From contig NZ_JOGO01000027.1 of NCBI RefSeq assembly GCF_000719475.1, positions 1-64,000 of the forward strand: a stretch of 64,000 nt of DNA, read 5' to 3'. The translations under genes were made by a program, and so were the position numbers. The notes beneath the pieces are model-generated. The model did not search any database. It was not told the origin of the DNA and saw nothing but the letters and a program-made list of their open reading frames with translations. The stretch comes from Streptomyces sp. NRRL F-5630. Its GTDB lineage: Bacteria > Actinomycetota > Actinomycetes > Streptomycetales > Streptomycetaceae. This document shows positions 1-8,230 of the stretch, one piece after another (position 1 is the stretch's first letter; every line of letters begins with the position of its first letter).

Positions 1-92
1 GCCCGGTCCCATTCCGAACCCGGAAGCTAAGCCTCAAAGCGCCGATGGTACTGCAAGGGGGACCTTGTGGGAGAGTAGGACGCCGCCGAACA
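1..92 (+). rRNA. rrf: 5S ribosomal RNA, 3' part
   Basis: The first 92 bases match the 3' three quarters of an actinobacterial 5S rRNA: the run from CCATTCCGAACCCGGAAGC through GATGGTACTGC to GGGAGAGTAGGACGCCGCC is typical. Roughly the first 28 nucleotides lie before the window. The 3' end at about 92 is set by the closing-stem sequence and is accurate to a few bases. The rest of the rRNA operon should lie immediately upstream. Confidence 0.95.
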
Positions 93-104
93 ATCTTTGT
101 GGGG

Positions 105-135
105 AGCCCCGCACCGTTTATGGTGCGGGGCTTTT
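105..135 (+). terminator. Intrinsic terminator of the rRNA operon
   Basis: An 11-bp perfect stem (AGCCCCGCACC / GGTGCGGGGCT) with a 6-nt loop is followed by a short T run. It sits 12 nt after the 5S 3' end, as expected for the rRNA operon terminator. Confidence 0.9.
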
Positions 136-179
136 CCGCGTTCAGGGCCCGTATTCCGTGCCGCGTTATTGTCGGAGCC

Positions 180-824
180 ATGCGCTACGACCTGGTCATC
201 TTCGACAACGACGGAGTCCTCGTGGACAGCGAACCGCTGTCCAACACGGTGCTCGCCGCGTACCTCACGGAACTCGGCCACCCCACCACGTACGAGGACT
301 CCCTCCGGGACTACATGGGCGGCGCTCTGCACCGGGTGCACGACACGATCCTCGAACGGACCGGACAGAGGCTGCCCGAGACCTTCGACGCGGACTTCCA
401 CGAGCGGGTCTTCGCGGCCTTCGCGCGCGAGCTGAAGCCGGTTGAGGGTGTCATCGAGGTCCTCGCCCGGCTGAAGGAGAGCGGGACGCCGTACTGCGTC
501 GCCTCCTCCGGCAGCCACGAGCGCATCCGCTTCGGGCACGGCGTCACCGGGCTCGACCGCTGGTTCCCCGAGGACCGCGTCTTCAGCGCCGAGGACGTCG
601 GCCGGGGGAAGCCGGCTCCCGACCTCTTCCTGCACGCGGCCCGCGCGAGCGGAGTGCCCCCGAAGCGGTGCGCGGTCGTCGAGGACAGCCCGCTCGGCGC
701 CGAAGCCGCGCGGGCCGCCGGGATGGACGTGTACGGATTTACCGCCATGACCCCGGCGGCCGCACTCGGCCCGGTCACCGCCGACTTCGGGCGCATGGCC
801 CAACTCCCCGATTTGCTCGGCTGA
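180..824 (+). CDS. HAD-family hydrolase (beta-phosphoglucomutase-like phosphatase)
   Basis: 214 aa. The N-terminal motif I reads DNDGVLVDSE, the HAD nucleophile signature with Asn between the two aspartates where Phe is usual. Later motifs are CVASSGS (motif II), the lysine in GRGKPAPDLF (motif III) and VVEDSPLGAEAARAAGM (motif IV). Length and a helical cap after motif I fit the GmhB/PGMB-like subfamily that removes phosphate from sugars or other small metabolites in the cytosol. The ATG at 180 is chosen because the motif I strand begins five residues later; the longer open frame runs back through the terminator and 5S gene. Substrate unknown. Stands alone, 42 nt before the MFS gene. Confidence 0.85.
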   Translation: MRYDLVIFDNDGVLVDSEPLSNTVLAAYLTELGHPTTYEDSLRDYMGGALHRVHDTILERTGQRLPETFDADFHERVFAAFARELKPVEGVIEVLARLKESGTPYCVASSGSHERIRFGHGVTGLDRWFPEDRVFSAEDVGRGKPAPDLFLHAARASGVPPKRCAVVEDSPLGAEAARAAGMDVYGFTAMTPAAALGPVTADFGRMAQLPDLLG

Positions 825-865
825 TTGGCCTACCGGCTGGTAGTGCGGGCGCCTACGCTCCCGCC

Positions 866-2107
866 ATGACCGCTCCCGCCACCGTCGAGGGACGCCTGCG
901 GCACGGCAGGGCCGCGCTCGCCCTGAGCTTCTTCGTGCAGGGTGCGGCCTTCGCGCTGCTCGTCACCCGCATCCCCGCCGTCCAGGACACGTACGGGATA
1001 TCCGACGGGCTCCTGCCCGTCTTCCTCGCCGCGGTCCCCGTCCTCGCCGGTGCCGGGAGCGTCGTCACCGAACAGCTCGTCAAGCGGGCGCGGCCCAGCC
1101 GGGTGCTGCGCTGGTCGCAACCCCTCGCGCTGCTCGCCCTCCTCGGCGTCGGCTACGGCGACCGCGTCGTGGCCCTCGCCCTCGCCCTCGCCGTCTTCGG
1201 GCTCGGCGTCGGGGCACTCGACGCCTCGATGAACATGCTCGGCGTCAGCCTCCAGCGGGCCTACGGCCGCAGCATCATGCTCGGCTTCCACGCCGTCTAC
1301 AGCCTCGGCGGCATCCTCGGCGCCTCGCTCGCCTGGGCCGGCGCGCACTGGCACCTCTCCCTCGGCGTCTCGTACCTCCCGCTCGTCGCCGTCACCCTCC
1401 CCGCCGCCCTCATCGGCAGCCGCTGGTACGCGGACACGCGCAAGAGCGAGCAGGAAGAGGCCGTCCCCGGGCCGCGAGAGCAGGAGCGGCAGCGGGCGCC
1501 GGAAACCGGCGTCGTCTTCCGGACGCTGCTCCCGCTCTGTCTCGTCATGACCTTCGCCTACATCGGCGACTCGACGGTCTCCAACTGGAGTGCGAAGTAC
1601 CTCCAGGACGTCCTCGGCAGCTCGGAGCAGCTTTCGACCGTTCCCTACAACGTGTACATGGTCACGACGCTCATCGGGCGGGGGCTGGGGGACTTCGGGG
1701 TGCGGCGCTTCGGCCCCGTCCTGGTCGTACGGGCCGGTGCCGTGCTCGCCGCGACAGGCTTCGGGGCCGTGGCGCTCGCGCCCGGTCCCTGGGCGGGGAT
1801 GCTGGGGTTCACGCTGCTCGGGCTCGGGCTGTGCGTCCTCGTACCGCAGACCTTCGCCGCCGCCGGGCGGATGTTCCCGCACGCCTCGGACGCGGCCGTC
1901 GCGCGGCTCAACGTCTTCAACTACGTCGGTTTCCTCGTCGGCTCCCCGCTCGTCGGGGCGCTCGGCGACGCCTGGAACTACCGGGGCGCGATGATCGTCC
2001 CGCTCGTCCTCGTCCTCCTCACGCTGGGATACGCGCGTTCCTTCGCGCCCGCGCCCGCCCGGTACGGTGACGGGCATGAGCGGCCTCGCGCACTTGATGT
2101 GGGATGA
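866..2107 (+). CDS. MFS transporter, about 12 membrane segments
   Basis: 413 aa integral membrane protein, hydrophobic throughout with a charged central loop near residues 190-215 (KSEQEEAVPGPREQERQR) separating two six-helix halves. The N-terminal half has an MFS-like pattern including FALLVTRIPAVQDTYGIS after helix 1 and an ASMNMLGVSLQ segment resembling FucP/YbjJ-like carriers. The substrate cannot be told from sequence. The ATG at 866 precedes the first helix. The 3' end overlaps acuC by 32 nt, so the two genes are probably co-transcribed and translationally coupled. Confidence 0.85.
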   Translation: MTAPATVEGRLRHGRAALALSFFVQGAAFALLVTRIPAVQDTYGISDGLLPVFLAAVPVLAGAGSVVTEQLVKRARPSRVLRWSQPLALLALLGVGYGDRVVALALALAVFGLGVGALDASMNMLGVSLQRAYGRSIMLGFHAVYSLGGILGASLAWAGAHWHLSLGVSYLPLVAVTLPAALIGSRWYADTRKSEQEEAVPGPREQERQRAPETGVVFRTLLPLCLVMTFAYIGDSTVSNWSAKYLQDVLGSSEQLSTVPYNVYMVTTLIGRGLGDFGVRRFGPVLVVRAGAVLAATGFGAVALAPGPWAGMLGFTLLGLGLCVLVPQTFAAAGRMFPHASDAAVARLNVFNYVGFLVGSPLVGALGDAWNYRGAMIVPLVLVLLTLGYARSFAPAPARYGDGHERPRALDVG

Positions 2108-3248
2108 CGGCGTCACCGCGTACGACTTCGGCGACGGTCACCCGATGGACCCCGTACGGCTCGACCTGACCCGCAAGCTCGTCGCGGGCCTCGGTGTCGA
2201 CGCCGCGCTCAAGGTCGTCGCGGCCCCGCCCGCCGGGGACTCGACGCTGCGGCTCGTCCACCGCGAGGACTACATCGCCGCGGTCAGAGCCGCCTCCGCC
2301 GACCCGGAGCACGCCGACCAGCGGTACGGGCTCGGCACCACCGACGACTGGGCGTTCGCCGGAATGCACGAGGTGTCGGCGCTCATCGCCGGGCAGTCCG
2401 TGGCCGCCGCGGAGGCGCTGTGGCGCGGGGACACCGCGCACGCCGTGAACTTCACCGGCGGCCTCCACCACGCGATGCCGGCCGCCGCCTCCGGATTCTG
2501 CGTCTACAACGACGCGGCGCTCGCGATCGCACGGCTCCTCGAACTGGGCGCCGAGCGGGTCGCGTACGTCGATACGGACGTGCACCACGGGGACGGCGTC
2601 GAGGCCGCGTTCTGGACCGATCCGCGTGTCCTGACCATCTCGGTCCACGAGCACCCGCGCACCCTCTTCCCGAACTCCGGCTGGCCGCAGGAGACGGGCG
2701 CCGAGGAAGCGGAGGGCTCGGCGGTGAACCTCCCGCTGCCCGCGGGGACCGGGGACGCGGGATGGCTGCGCGCCTTCCACGCCGTCGTGCCCGAACTGCT
2801 CGCGGACTTCGACCCGCAGTTCCTCGTCACGCAGCACGGCGCCGACACCCACTTCGAGGACCCGCTCGCACACCTCGCCGTCTCGCTCGACGCGCAGCGC
2901 GCCGTGCAGTCCGCGTGCCACGACCTCGCGCACACGTACGCGGGAGGACGCTGGCTCGCGCTCGGCGGCGGTGGCTACGCGGTCGCCGACATCGTGCCGC
3001 GCTCCTGGACGCACCTCACCGCGATCGCCGCGCACCGGCCCGTCGAACCGCTCGCGGCCGTGCCGGAGGAGTGGCGGCAGCAGGTGTACGCCGGGACGCG
3101 GCAGCAGGCGCCGTACCGGATGACGGACGGCCGCTGGCCCGTGCGGTGGCAGCCGTGGGAAGAGGGCTACGACCCGGCGGACCGGATCGACCAGGCGGTC
3201 ATCGCGACGCGCAAGGCCGTCTTCCCCCTGCGGGGGCTCCTTCCGTAA
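2076..3248 (+). CDS. acuC: AcuC-like histone deacetylase family protein
   Basis: 390 aa, class I/II histone-deacetylase fold. Visible signatures are FTGGLHHAMPAAASGFCVYND, then YVDTDVHHGDGVEAAF with the Asp and His zinc ligands, and GADTHFEDPLAHL with a further metal-ligand Asp. In bacteria AcuC removes acetyl groups from acetyl-CoA synthetase lysines and so controls acetate use; here that role is inferred from family. ATG at 2076 is used; a GTG nine nt earlier is possible. It overlaps the end of the MFS gene. A sirtuin, the other common deacetylase of acetyl-CoA synthetase, lies at 25 kb in the same window but is not linked to it. Confidence 0.88.
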   Translation: MSGLAHLMWDDGVTAYDFGDGHPMDPVRLDLTRKLVAGLGVDAALKVVAAPPAGDSTLRLVHREDYIAAVRAASADPEHADQRYGLGTTDDWAFAGMHEVSALIAGQSVAAAEALWRGDTAHAVNFTGGLHHAMPAAASGFCVYNDAALAIARLLELGAERVAYVDTDVHHGDGVEAAFWTDPRVLTISVHEHPRTLFPNSGWPQETGAEEAEGSAVNLPLPAGTGDAGWLRAFHAVVPELLADFDPQFLVTQHGADTHFEDPLAHLAVSLDAQRAVQSACHDLAHTYAGGRWLALGGGGYAVADIVPRSWTHLTAIAAHRPVEPLAAVPEEWRQQVYAGTRQQAPYRMTDGRWPVRWQPWEEGYDPADRIDQAVIATRKAVFPLRGLLP

Positions 3249-3859
3249 GGCGCGGCGCGGCCCTCGGCGCACCCGCCCTACGCCCAACGCGGGACCTCCC
3301 CCTGGCCGCTTCGCCCTCCTCGTCTCCTCCCGTGTCCGCACCGAGGTGTCGACGCAACGACCCGCTTCGGCCTACGCCCGCCCTGCCTCGCCTACGTTTT
3401 CCCGTTTCCTCCCCTCGCTTCGGCGCCCTCCGCTCGCGCCGGGTGTGAGCCGGGCGCGAGCCCTTGGCGGGGGCCTCCCGGGACGGACCGGCTCACGGGG
3501 GGCGGACGAGGGAGGAGCCGTGGTGGGGCGCGGGGGAAGGGCCGGGGTGGCGGTGCAGGTCAGCTCGGTCGTGGGGCGGCGGGGCACGGGGGGCGCACAG
3601 GGACCCCGCCGGGCGGCGGTGGGAGGGAGGGGCGGGGGACGTTCCCCGTTCCGCTTGGTGGTGCCGTGCGGACCGGGTACTACCGGTCGATTACTCGTTA
3701 TGTACTCAATCCGGCGTGTCTGTCACGGTAAACAGAGGATGCCTGCTCCTCTTCCCCACTCGCATCACCCGCCCCTAATCTGGGGAGTGAGCGCTCAGCG
3801 ACGAGGAGTCACCGGAGGGGAAGCCGGTGCGCGTCCGAGCGGAAGGTACAGGTGTAGTG
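3249..3859. other. 611-bp intergenic region before the small HTH gene
   Basis: No gene is supported. It holds a 9-bp perfect inverted repeat with a 34-nt loop (GTGAGCCGG at 3445-3453, CCGGCTCAC at 3488-3496). A less GC-rich patch at about 3675-3745 is the likely promoter region of the HTH gene. A 10-bp perfect palindrome TGAGCGCTCA lies at 3788-3797, about 60 nt before the HTH start. Open frames here have no recognisable protein and no good ribosome-binding site. Confidence 0.5.
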
Positions 3860-4072
3860 ATGGCCACTGCTGACGAGCGTCCTCTCCACGAGGTCCAGTT
3901 CCTGACCGTCGCCGAGGTCGCCTCGGTGATGCGAGTGTCGAAGATGACCGTGTACCGCCTGGTGCACAGCGGTCATCTGCCCGCCATCCGGGTCGGAAGG
4001 TCCTTCCGGGTCCCCGAGCAGGCGGTGCACGAGTACCTCCGCGAGTCCTACGTGGGGGTGGAGACCGCCTGA
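3860..4072 (+). CDS. Small helix-turn-helix (MerR/excisionase-type) DNA-binding protein
   Basis: 70 aa. Residues about 14-64 form an excisionase-type winged helix: FLTVAEVASVMRVSKMTVYRLVHSGHLPAIRVGRSFRV, followed by PEQAVHEYLRES. ATG at 3860 is preceded by GGAAGG about 13 nt upstream; an upstream frame extension lacks a good start. It is fold-related to BldC but its sequence differs and it is not BldC itself. A similar gene sits next to the bS22 gene in other Streptomyces, as I recall the order. Role unknown; probably a housekeeping regulator or architectural protein. A hairpin follows the stop. Confidence 0.85.
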   Translation: MATADERPLHEVQFLTVAEVASVMRVSKMTVYRLVHSGHLPAIRVGRSFRVPEQAVHEYLRESYVGVETA

Positions 4073-4082
4073 GGCCGCTCCT

Positions 4083-4123
4083 CCCTGCCCGGAACCCGGT
4101 GCTCGGCCGGGCCCCGGGCAGGG
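4083..4123 (+). terminator. Hairpin terminator after the HTH gene
   Basis: A 10-bp perfect stem (CCCTGCCCGG / CCGGGCAGGG) with a 21-nt loop starts 10 nt past the stop codon. There is no T run, as is common in Streptomyces. Confidence 0.65.
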
Positions 4124-4212
4124 GGGATGCCCTCGATTTAGGGCTCGGAGCGGGTGGCGGGTAGGCTGGGCCGACGTAGGTCGTGTGGGCCCATGCAGCC
4201 CCGCACCAAGTG

Positions 4213-4231
4213 CCCCCGCCAGTTGCGGGGG
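4213..4231 (+). promoter_or_regulatory. Leader hairpin before bS22
   Basis: CCCCCGC at 4213-4219 pairs with GCGGGGG at 4225-4231 around a CAGTT loop, 27 nt before the GTG start. A -10-like TAGGCT lies at 4162-4167, so this hairpin would be in the 5' leader. Its function is unknown; it may be a structural or autoregulatory element. Confidence 0.4.
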
Positions 4232-4258
4232 TGTTCCGAGTAGTGAGCGAGGGTTGTT

Positions 4259-4357
4259 GTGGGCTCTGTCATCAAGAAGCGGCGCAAGCGGATGGCCAAG
4301 AAGAAGCACCGCAAGCTGCTGAAGCGTACGCGCGTCCAGCGTCGTAACAAGAAGTGA
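4259..4357 (+). CDS. Ribosomal protein bS22 (AURKAIP1/COX24-domain small basic protein)
   Basis: 32 aa starting [18 protein letters not shown] and ending [10 protein letters not shown]; almost half the residues are Lys or Arg. This is the AURKAIP1/COX24 domain. In mycobacteria the near-identical 33-residue peptide was found in small-subunit cryo-EM maps and named bS22, so a ribosomal role is expected. The start is GTG at 4259, and the whole gene is shorter than most gene finders accept. It follows the HTH gene by 186 nt with a terminator between, so it probably has its own promoter. Confidence 0.92.
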   Translation: MGSVIKKRRKRMAKKKHRKLLKRTRVQRRNKK

Positions 4358-4558
4358 GCCCTTCCCCGCGAGAGCGGGGCGCTCCACCGCGGCCCTTCCC
4401 CGGTTCACTCCGGGGGAGGGCCGCGGTCCTGTGTCCGGGCGGGCGCGCGGCCTCACGGGGCTGAGACCGCCCCCACCGCCCCCACCGCTCCCCACCCCGT
4501 GTCCCCCGCCCGCTACCGTGGCCCCATCGGCGTACGCCACGGAAGGGCGGCGGATCGC

Positions 4559-5587
4559 GTGGGCAGTGTCGTGCTGGTGACGGGGGCCGGGCGCAGGCTC
4601 GGGGCGCGGTTCGTCCGCGCCGTGCAGGAGGACCCGGCGGTGGACCGGGTGATCGCGGTGGACGCCGCGGCGCCCGCGCAGCCGCTCGGGCGGGCGCAGT
4701 TCGTCCGCGCCGACCTGCGGCAGCCCGTCATCGCGCGGGTGCTCGCCGAGCACGCCGTCGACACCGTCGTGCACCTCGACGTGACCGGGACGGCGCCCGG
4801 AGTGCCGCGCGCCGGGGTCAAGGAGACCAACGTCATCGGGAGCCTCCAGCTCCTCGGCGCCTGCCAGAAGTCCCCGTGGGTGCGCCGCCTCGTCGTGAAG
4901 TCCTCGACCGCCGTGTACGGTTCGGCCGCCCGCGATCCCGCCGTCGTCGACGAGACCGGCCCGCACCACGCCCCGCCGCACAGCGGCTTCGCGAAGGACG
5001 TCGGCGAAGTCGAGAACTACGTACGGGGCTTCGCCCGCCGCCGCCCCGACGTCGCGGTCGGCGTGCTCCGCTTCGCGGGCATCCTCGGCCCCGGTGCCGA
5101 GTCCCCCTTCGCCGCGTACTTCGCACTGCCGGTGCTGCCCACCGTGCTCGGGCACGATCCCCGGCTGCAGTTCGTTCACGAGGACGACGTGCTCGCCATC
5201 CTGCGGCTCCTGGCCTGCCTGCCCGAGAGCGCGTCGACGCGCGGCGACGGCACGTACAACGTCGCGGGCGAGGGCGTGCTGCTGCTCTCGCAGTGCGCCC
5301 GGCGGCTCGGGCGGCCCACGGTGGCGCTGCTGCCGCCCGTCGCACGCTGGGCGGGTGCCGCGCTGCGCGGCGCGGGGCTCGGGGACTTCTCGCCCGAGCA
5401 GTGGCGGATGCTCACCCACGGCAGGGTCGTGGCCACCGACCGGCTCCGCGAGGACCTCGGCTTCACCCCGGCGTACGGGACGGCCGCGACCTTCGCCGAC
5501 TTCGCGCGCGCCCGCGGCCCCGGGCTGCTCCCGCCCGCGCTCGTGGGCGCCGCCGTCGACCGCCTCGCCCAGCTCCGTACGCCCTGA
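4559..5587 (+). CDS. NAD-dependent epimerase/dehydratase family protein
   Basis: 342 aa, extended short-chain dehydrogenase fold. The glycine motif VVLVTGAGRRLGARFV occurs at residues 4-19. A catalytic Tyr-type segment is present as VKSSTAVYGSAA, but the usual YxxxK is replaced by HSGFAKDVGEVE, so catalysis is doubtful. GTG at 4559 is preferred because the Rossmann strand begins there and GGAAGGGCGG precedes it; an upstream GTG at 4499 adds 20 unlikely residues. It lies 28 nt before the acyltransferase gene and is probably co-transcribed with it. This pair sits next to rsbN-bldN in other Streptomyces, from memory. Substrate unknown. Confidence 0.8.
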   Translation: MGSVVLVTGAGRRLGARFVRAVQEDPAVDRVIAVDAAAPAQPLGRAQFVRADLRQPVIARVLAEHAVDTVVHLDVTGTAPGVPRAGVKETNVIGSLQLLGACQKSPWVRRLVVKSSTAVYGSAARDPAVVDETGPHHAPPHSGFAKDVGEVENYVRGFARRRPDVAVGVLRFAGILGPGAESPFAAYFALPVLPTVLGHDPRLQFVHEDDVLAILRLLACLPESASTRGDGTYNVAGEGVLLLSQCARRLGRPTVALLPPVARWAGAALRGAGLGDFSPEQWRMLTHGRVVATDRLREDLGFTPAYGTAATFADFARARGPGLLPPALVGAAVDRLAQLRTP

Positions 5588-5615
5588 ACCACCGCACCCG
5601 AAGGAGTCCCGCCCC

Positions 5616-6581
5616 ATGGCCGACGCGAAGGTGATCCCGTTCGACGACGATCGCGCCCGCGAGCGGCGCGGCGAGCGGCGGGACGGCGGCGAGGCGGAGG
5701 TACGGGAACTGCCGGGCGCCGCGCGCGAGGAGGAAGCCGGGCCCGAGTGGGAGCGGCGGCTGGCGGGCGGGCTCGCCTTCCTGCGGCGGCGGCTCACGGG
5801 CGCGTACGAGGTCGACGACTTCGGGTACGACGCCGAGCTGACCGAGGAGGTGCTCCTGGAGGCGCTGCGGCCGCTGTACGAGAAGTACTTCCGCGTCGAG
5901 GTGAAGGGCTTGGAGCACGTGCCCGCGGACGGGGCCGCGCTGCTCGTCGCGAACCACTCGGGGACGCTGCCGCTCGACGGGCTCATGCTCCAGGTCGCGC
6001 TCCACGACGAGCACCCGGCCGCCCGGCGGCTGCGGCTGCTCGCCGCCGACCTCGTCTTCCGGCTGCCCGTGGTCGGGGAGCTGGCGCGCAAGGCGGGGCA
6101 CACCCTCGCGTGTGCCGAGGACGCCGAACGCCTCCTCACCGCGGGCGAGCTGGTCGGGGTGATGCCGGAGGGGTTCAAGGGGCTCGGCAAGCCGTTCGCC
6201 GAGCGGTACAAGCTCCAGCGCTTCGGGCGTGGCGGCTTCGTGGCGACCGCGCTGCGCGCCGGGGCGCCGATCGTGCCGTGCGCGATCGTCGGCGCCGAGG
6301 AGATCTACCCCATGATCGGCAACGCGAAGACGCTCGCCCGCCTCCTCAACCTCCCGTACTTCCCCGTCACGCCGACCTTCCCGTGGCTCGGGCCGCTCGG
6401 CGCGCTCCCGCTGCCGACGAAGTGGACCATCGAGTTCGGCGAGCCGCTCGACACCTCGGGCCACCCGCCGGCCGCCGCCGAGGACCCGATGCTCGTCTTC
6501 AACCTCACGGACCAGGTCCGGGAGCGGATTCAGCACATGCTGTACGAGGCGCTTGTGCGGCGGCGGTCGGTGTTCTTCTGA
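5616..6581 (+). CDS. Lysophospholipid acyltransferase family protein (PlsC/MGAT-like)
   Basis: 321 aa. A charged N-terminal region of about 75 residues precedes the acyltransferase domain. Family blocks seen are LLVANHSGTLPLDG (block I, H followed by Asp after six residues as in the MGAT-like branch rather than HX4D), then VMPEGFKGLGKPF (block III) and GAPIVPCAIVGAEEI (block IV). It likely transfers an acyl chain to a lysolipid or glycerolipid at the membrane. ATG at 5616 follows AAGGAG by 9 nt. It converges on rsbN, with 128 bp between the stop codons. Confidence 0.85.
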   Translation: MADAKVIPFDDDRARERRGERRDGGEAEVRELPGAAREEEAGPEWERRLAGGLAFLRRRLTGAYEVDDFGYDAELTEEVLLEALRPLYEKYFRVEVKGLEHVPADGAALLVANHSGTLPLDGLMLQVALHDEHPAARRLRLLAADLVFRLPVVGELARKAGHTLACAEDAERLLTAGELVGVMPEGFKGLGKPFAERYKLQRFGRGGFVATALRAGAPIVPCAIVGAEEIYPMIGNAKTLARLLNLPYFPVTPTFPWLGPLGALPLPTKWTIEFGEPLDTSGHPPAAAEDPMLVFNLTDQVRERIQHMLYEALVRRRSVFF

Positions 6582-6709
6582 CGGGCCGCGCGCCTGATGG
6601 GCCTCTCCGCCTGTCGGGCCTCACTGCCGGGACCGGGCAGCGGGGGCGGGACCGGTCAGAGGTACGGGACCGGGCAGCGGGGGCCGGACCGGGACACGGC
6701 GGCTGTGTC

Positions 6710-7996
6710 CTAGGAGTCGTCCTGCGCGCCCAGGCCGAGGCCCGGGAGGACCCCCGGCAGGAGCGGGGGCAGGGTGATGTCCGGGACCGGGTCGGGTGCG
6801 CGCTCGCGGTCGCCGCCCGTGCCGCCCTGGTCGCCCTTCGAGCTCCCGGCGCCGCTGCCGTCCGGGGACGAGGAGCCGGCCGAGGGCTTGAGGGGGTCGA
6901 GGAGCCGGCCCGCGCCGCCGAGGAGGCCGTCGTCGTCCTGGGCCGGTCCGGAAGGCGCGGGAGGGGTGCTGTGCCCCTCGCCCTTGGAGGGTGTCCCGCC
7001 CGAGGCCCCGTCCTTGCCGTCCCCGGTGTGCCGGTCGCGCTCGCCGGTGTGCGGGGAGGCGCTGTCGCGGTCGCCCGCGGTCGGGGAGCCCGGCTGCTCG
7101 GGGGTGCCGGGCTTCGCCGCCGGGGTGTGCGGCAGCAGCGGGGTGACCTCGCTCTCCATCGCGTCGAACACCGAGGTGACCTCGTCGCTCACGTCGACGA
7201 ACTGGACCGGGAGCCGCTCGCGGAGCTGGTCCCAGGCCTCGCGATGGGTGCCCGCGAAGGAGGAGAGGGCCTGGAGGTGACCGAGCGAGTGGTCGGCCTT
7301 GTACGCCTTGCTGAGCAGCCGGTGGCCCTCGCCGGCGTCGTACTTGACGCCGTTGAGCGCGCGGCGGATCTCGCCGAGGTGCTCGTGGTCGATGCGGCCC
7401 GCGCTGCCCCGGTCCATGAGTCTGCGGGCCTCGGAGAGCCGCGTCCCCGCCTGGTCGAGGAGCAGTTGCCCGCGATCGGCGTCGTCCCCGGCCATGCCGA
7501 GTCTGAGGTCCTCCATCCCGCGCTTGAGCCCGTAGAGCGAGTCACCGGGGAGGGCGTCGCCGCTCGCCGCCGCGACCCCGCCGAAGGCCCCCGCGGCGAC
7601 ACTCACCGTGAGGCCGCCGGCGGCGAGCCGCTTGGAGAGGCGGGTGCGGGGCTTGAGCTTGCTGAGCGGGTTCGCCCGGTGGGCGCCCTTGCGGGGGCGC
7701 TGACCGGGCATTGAAGGGCGTGGGCTGTCCAGGCCCGGCACGGTGCCCTCGCGGAGCATGGTTTCCATCGCGGCGACCAGCTGGGCCCGCTGGACCACTT
7801 TCACCTCGGGGTCCAGCAGGGGCGGTGGCAGGGCGCCGAGTCCGGTGGCGAGCGCGAGCATCCGGCTCGGCTCGTCGGTGCGGTCCCCTTGGTCCTGCGC
7901 GGTGCCCTGCTGTGCCGCGAGGCCCTCTCCGGGCCGCTCGTCCAGGGCCTGGGCGAAGGCGTTCGCCCGCCGGTGCGCCGAGACGTTCGCGATCAC
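6710..7996 (-). CDS. rsbN: RsbN-type membrane-bound anti-sigma factor (DUF5667)
   Basis: 428 aa. In order: a cytoplasmic N-terminal region of about 110 residues starting VIANVSAHRRANAFAQALDE, a basic stretch then one membrane segment at about 125-145, an extracytoplasmic DUF5667 helical region to about residue 255, and a Pro/Gly/Ser-rich disordered tail. Position beside bldN and this architecture fit RsbN, which binds BldN and controls aerial-hypha genes. GTG at 7996 is chosen because AGGAGG lies 8 nt before it; an in-frame GTG at 8005 overlaps that ribosome-binding site. A BldN-like promoter lies about 100 nt upstream, suggesting feedback control. Confidence 0.87.
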   Translation of the reverse strand: MIANVSAHRRANAFAQALDERPGEGLAAQQGTAQDQGDRTDEPSRMLALATGLGALPPPLLDPEVKVVQRAQLVAAMETMLREGTVPGLDSPRPSMPGQRPRKGAHRANPLSKLKPRTRLSKRLAAGGLTVSVAAGAFGGVAAASGDALPGDSLYGLKRGMEDLRLGMAGDDADRGQLLLDQAGTRLSEARRLMDRGSAGRIDHEHLGEIRRALNGVKYDAGEGHRLLSKAYKADHSLGHLQALSSFAGTHREAWDQLRERLPVQFVDVSDEVTSVFDAMESEVTPLLPHTPAAKPGTPEQPGSPTAGDRDSASPHTGERDRHTGDGKDGASGGTPSKGEGHSTPPAPSGPAQDDDGLLGGAGRLLDPLKPSAGSSSPDGSGAGSSKGDQGGTGGDRERAPDPVPDITLPPLLPGVLPGLGLGAQDDS

Positions 7997-8098
7997 TGGC
8001 GGCACCTCCTCTCGTCATGACGATCGGCTCCCCGGAAGGTCCTGGTGGGGGTCGCCGCCAGGCGGCGGCGGCGTGACCGGAGGGAGCCTGCGCTCGGG

Positions 8099-8127
8099 AC
8101 AACGACGGGCTTGGGGGCGGGGTTACG
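8099..8127 (-). promoter_or_regulatory. BldN-like promoter of rsbN
   Basis: On the minus strand CGTAAC (8127-8122) and CGTTGT (8104-8099) are separated by 17 nt, about 100 nt before the rsbN start. I recall the BldN promoter consensus as about CGTAAC, 16 nt, CGTTGA, and rsbN as a BldN target. One -10 mismatch and the 17-nt spacing leave some doubt. Confidence 0.5.
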
Positions 8128-8230
8128 GACGGGTGACGAAGAGGCGGGGACTGTGTCCGTACGTGGTCGTCCGGGCGCTCCGCGTGAGGGCTCGTCGCCG
8201 GTGCGACCGCCCTCGGTGAAGCCGTCTCGG

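Noticed and set aside
3860-4072. The small HTH protein as BldC
   Set aside because: Same fold class but a different sequence; BldC has its own conserved N terminus and lies elsewhere in Streptomyces.
6629-6695. Repeated GACCGGGCAGCGGGGGC between the acyltransferase and rsbN
   Set aside because: Only two copies in a short convergent gap; probably simple duplication and not a functional site.
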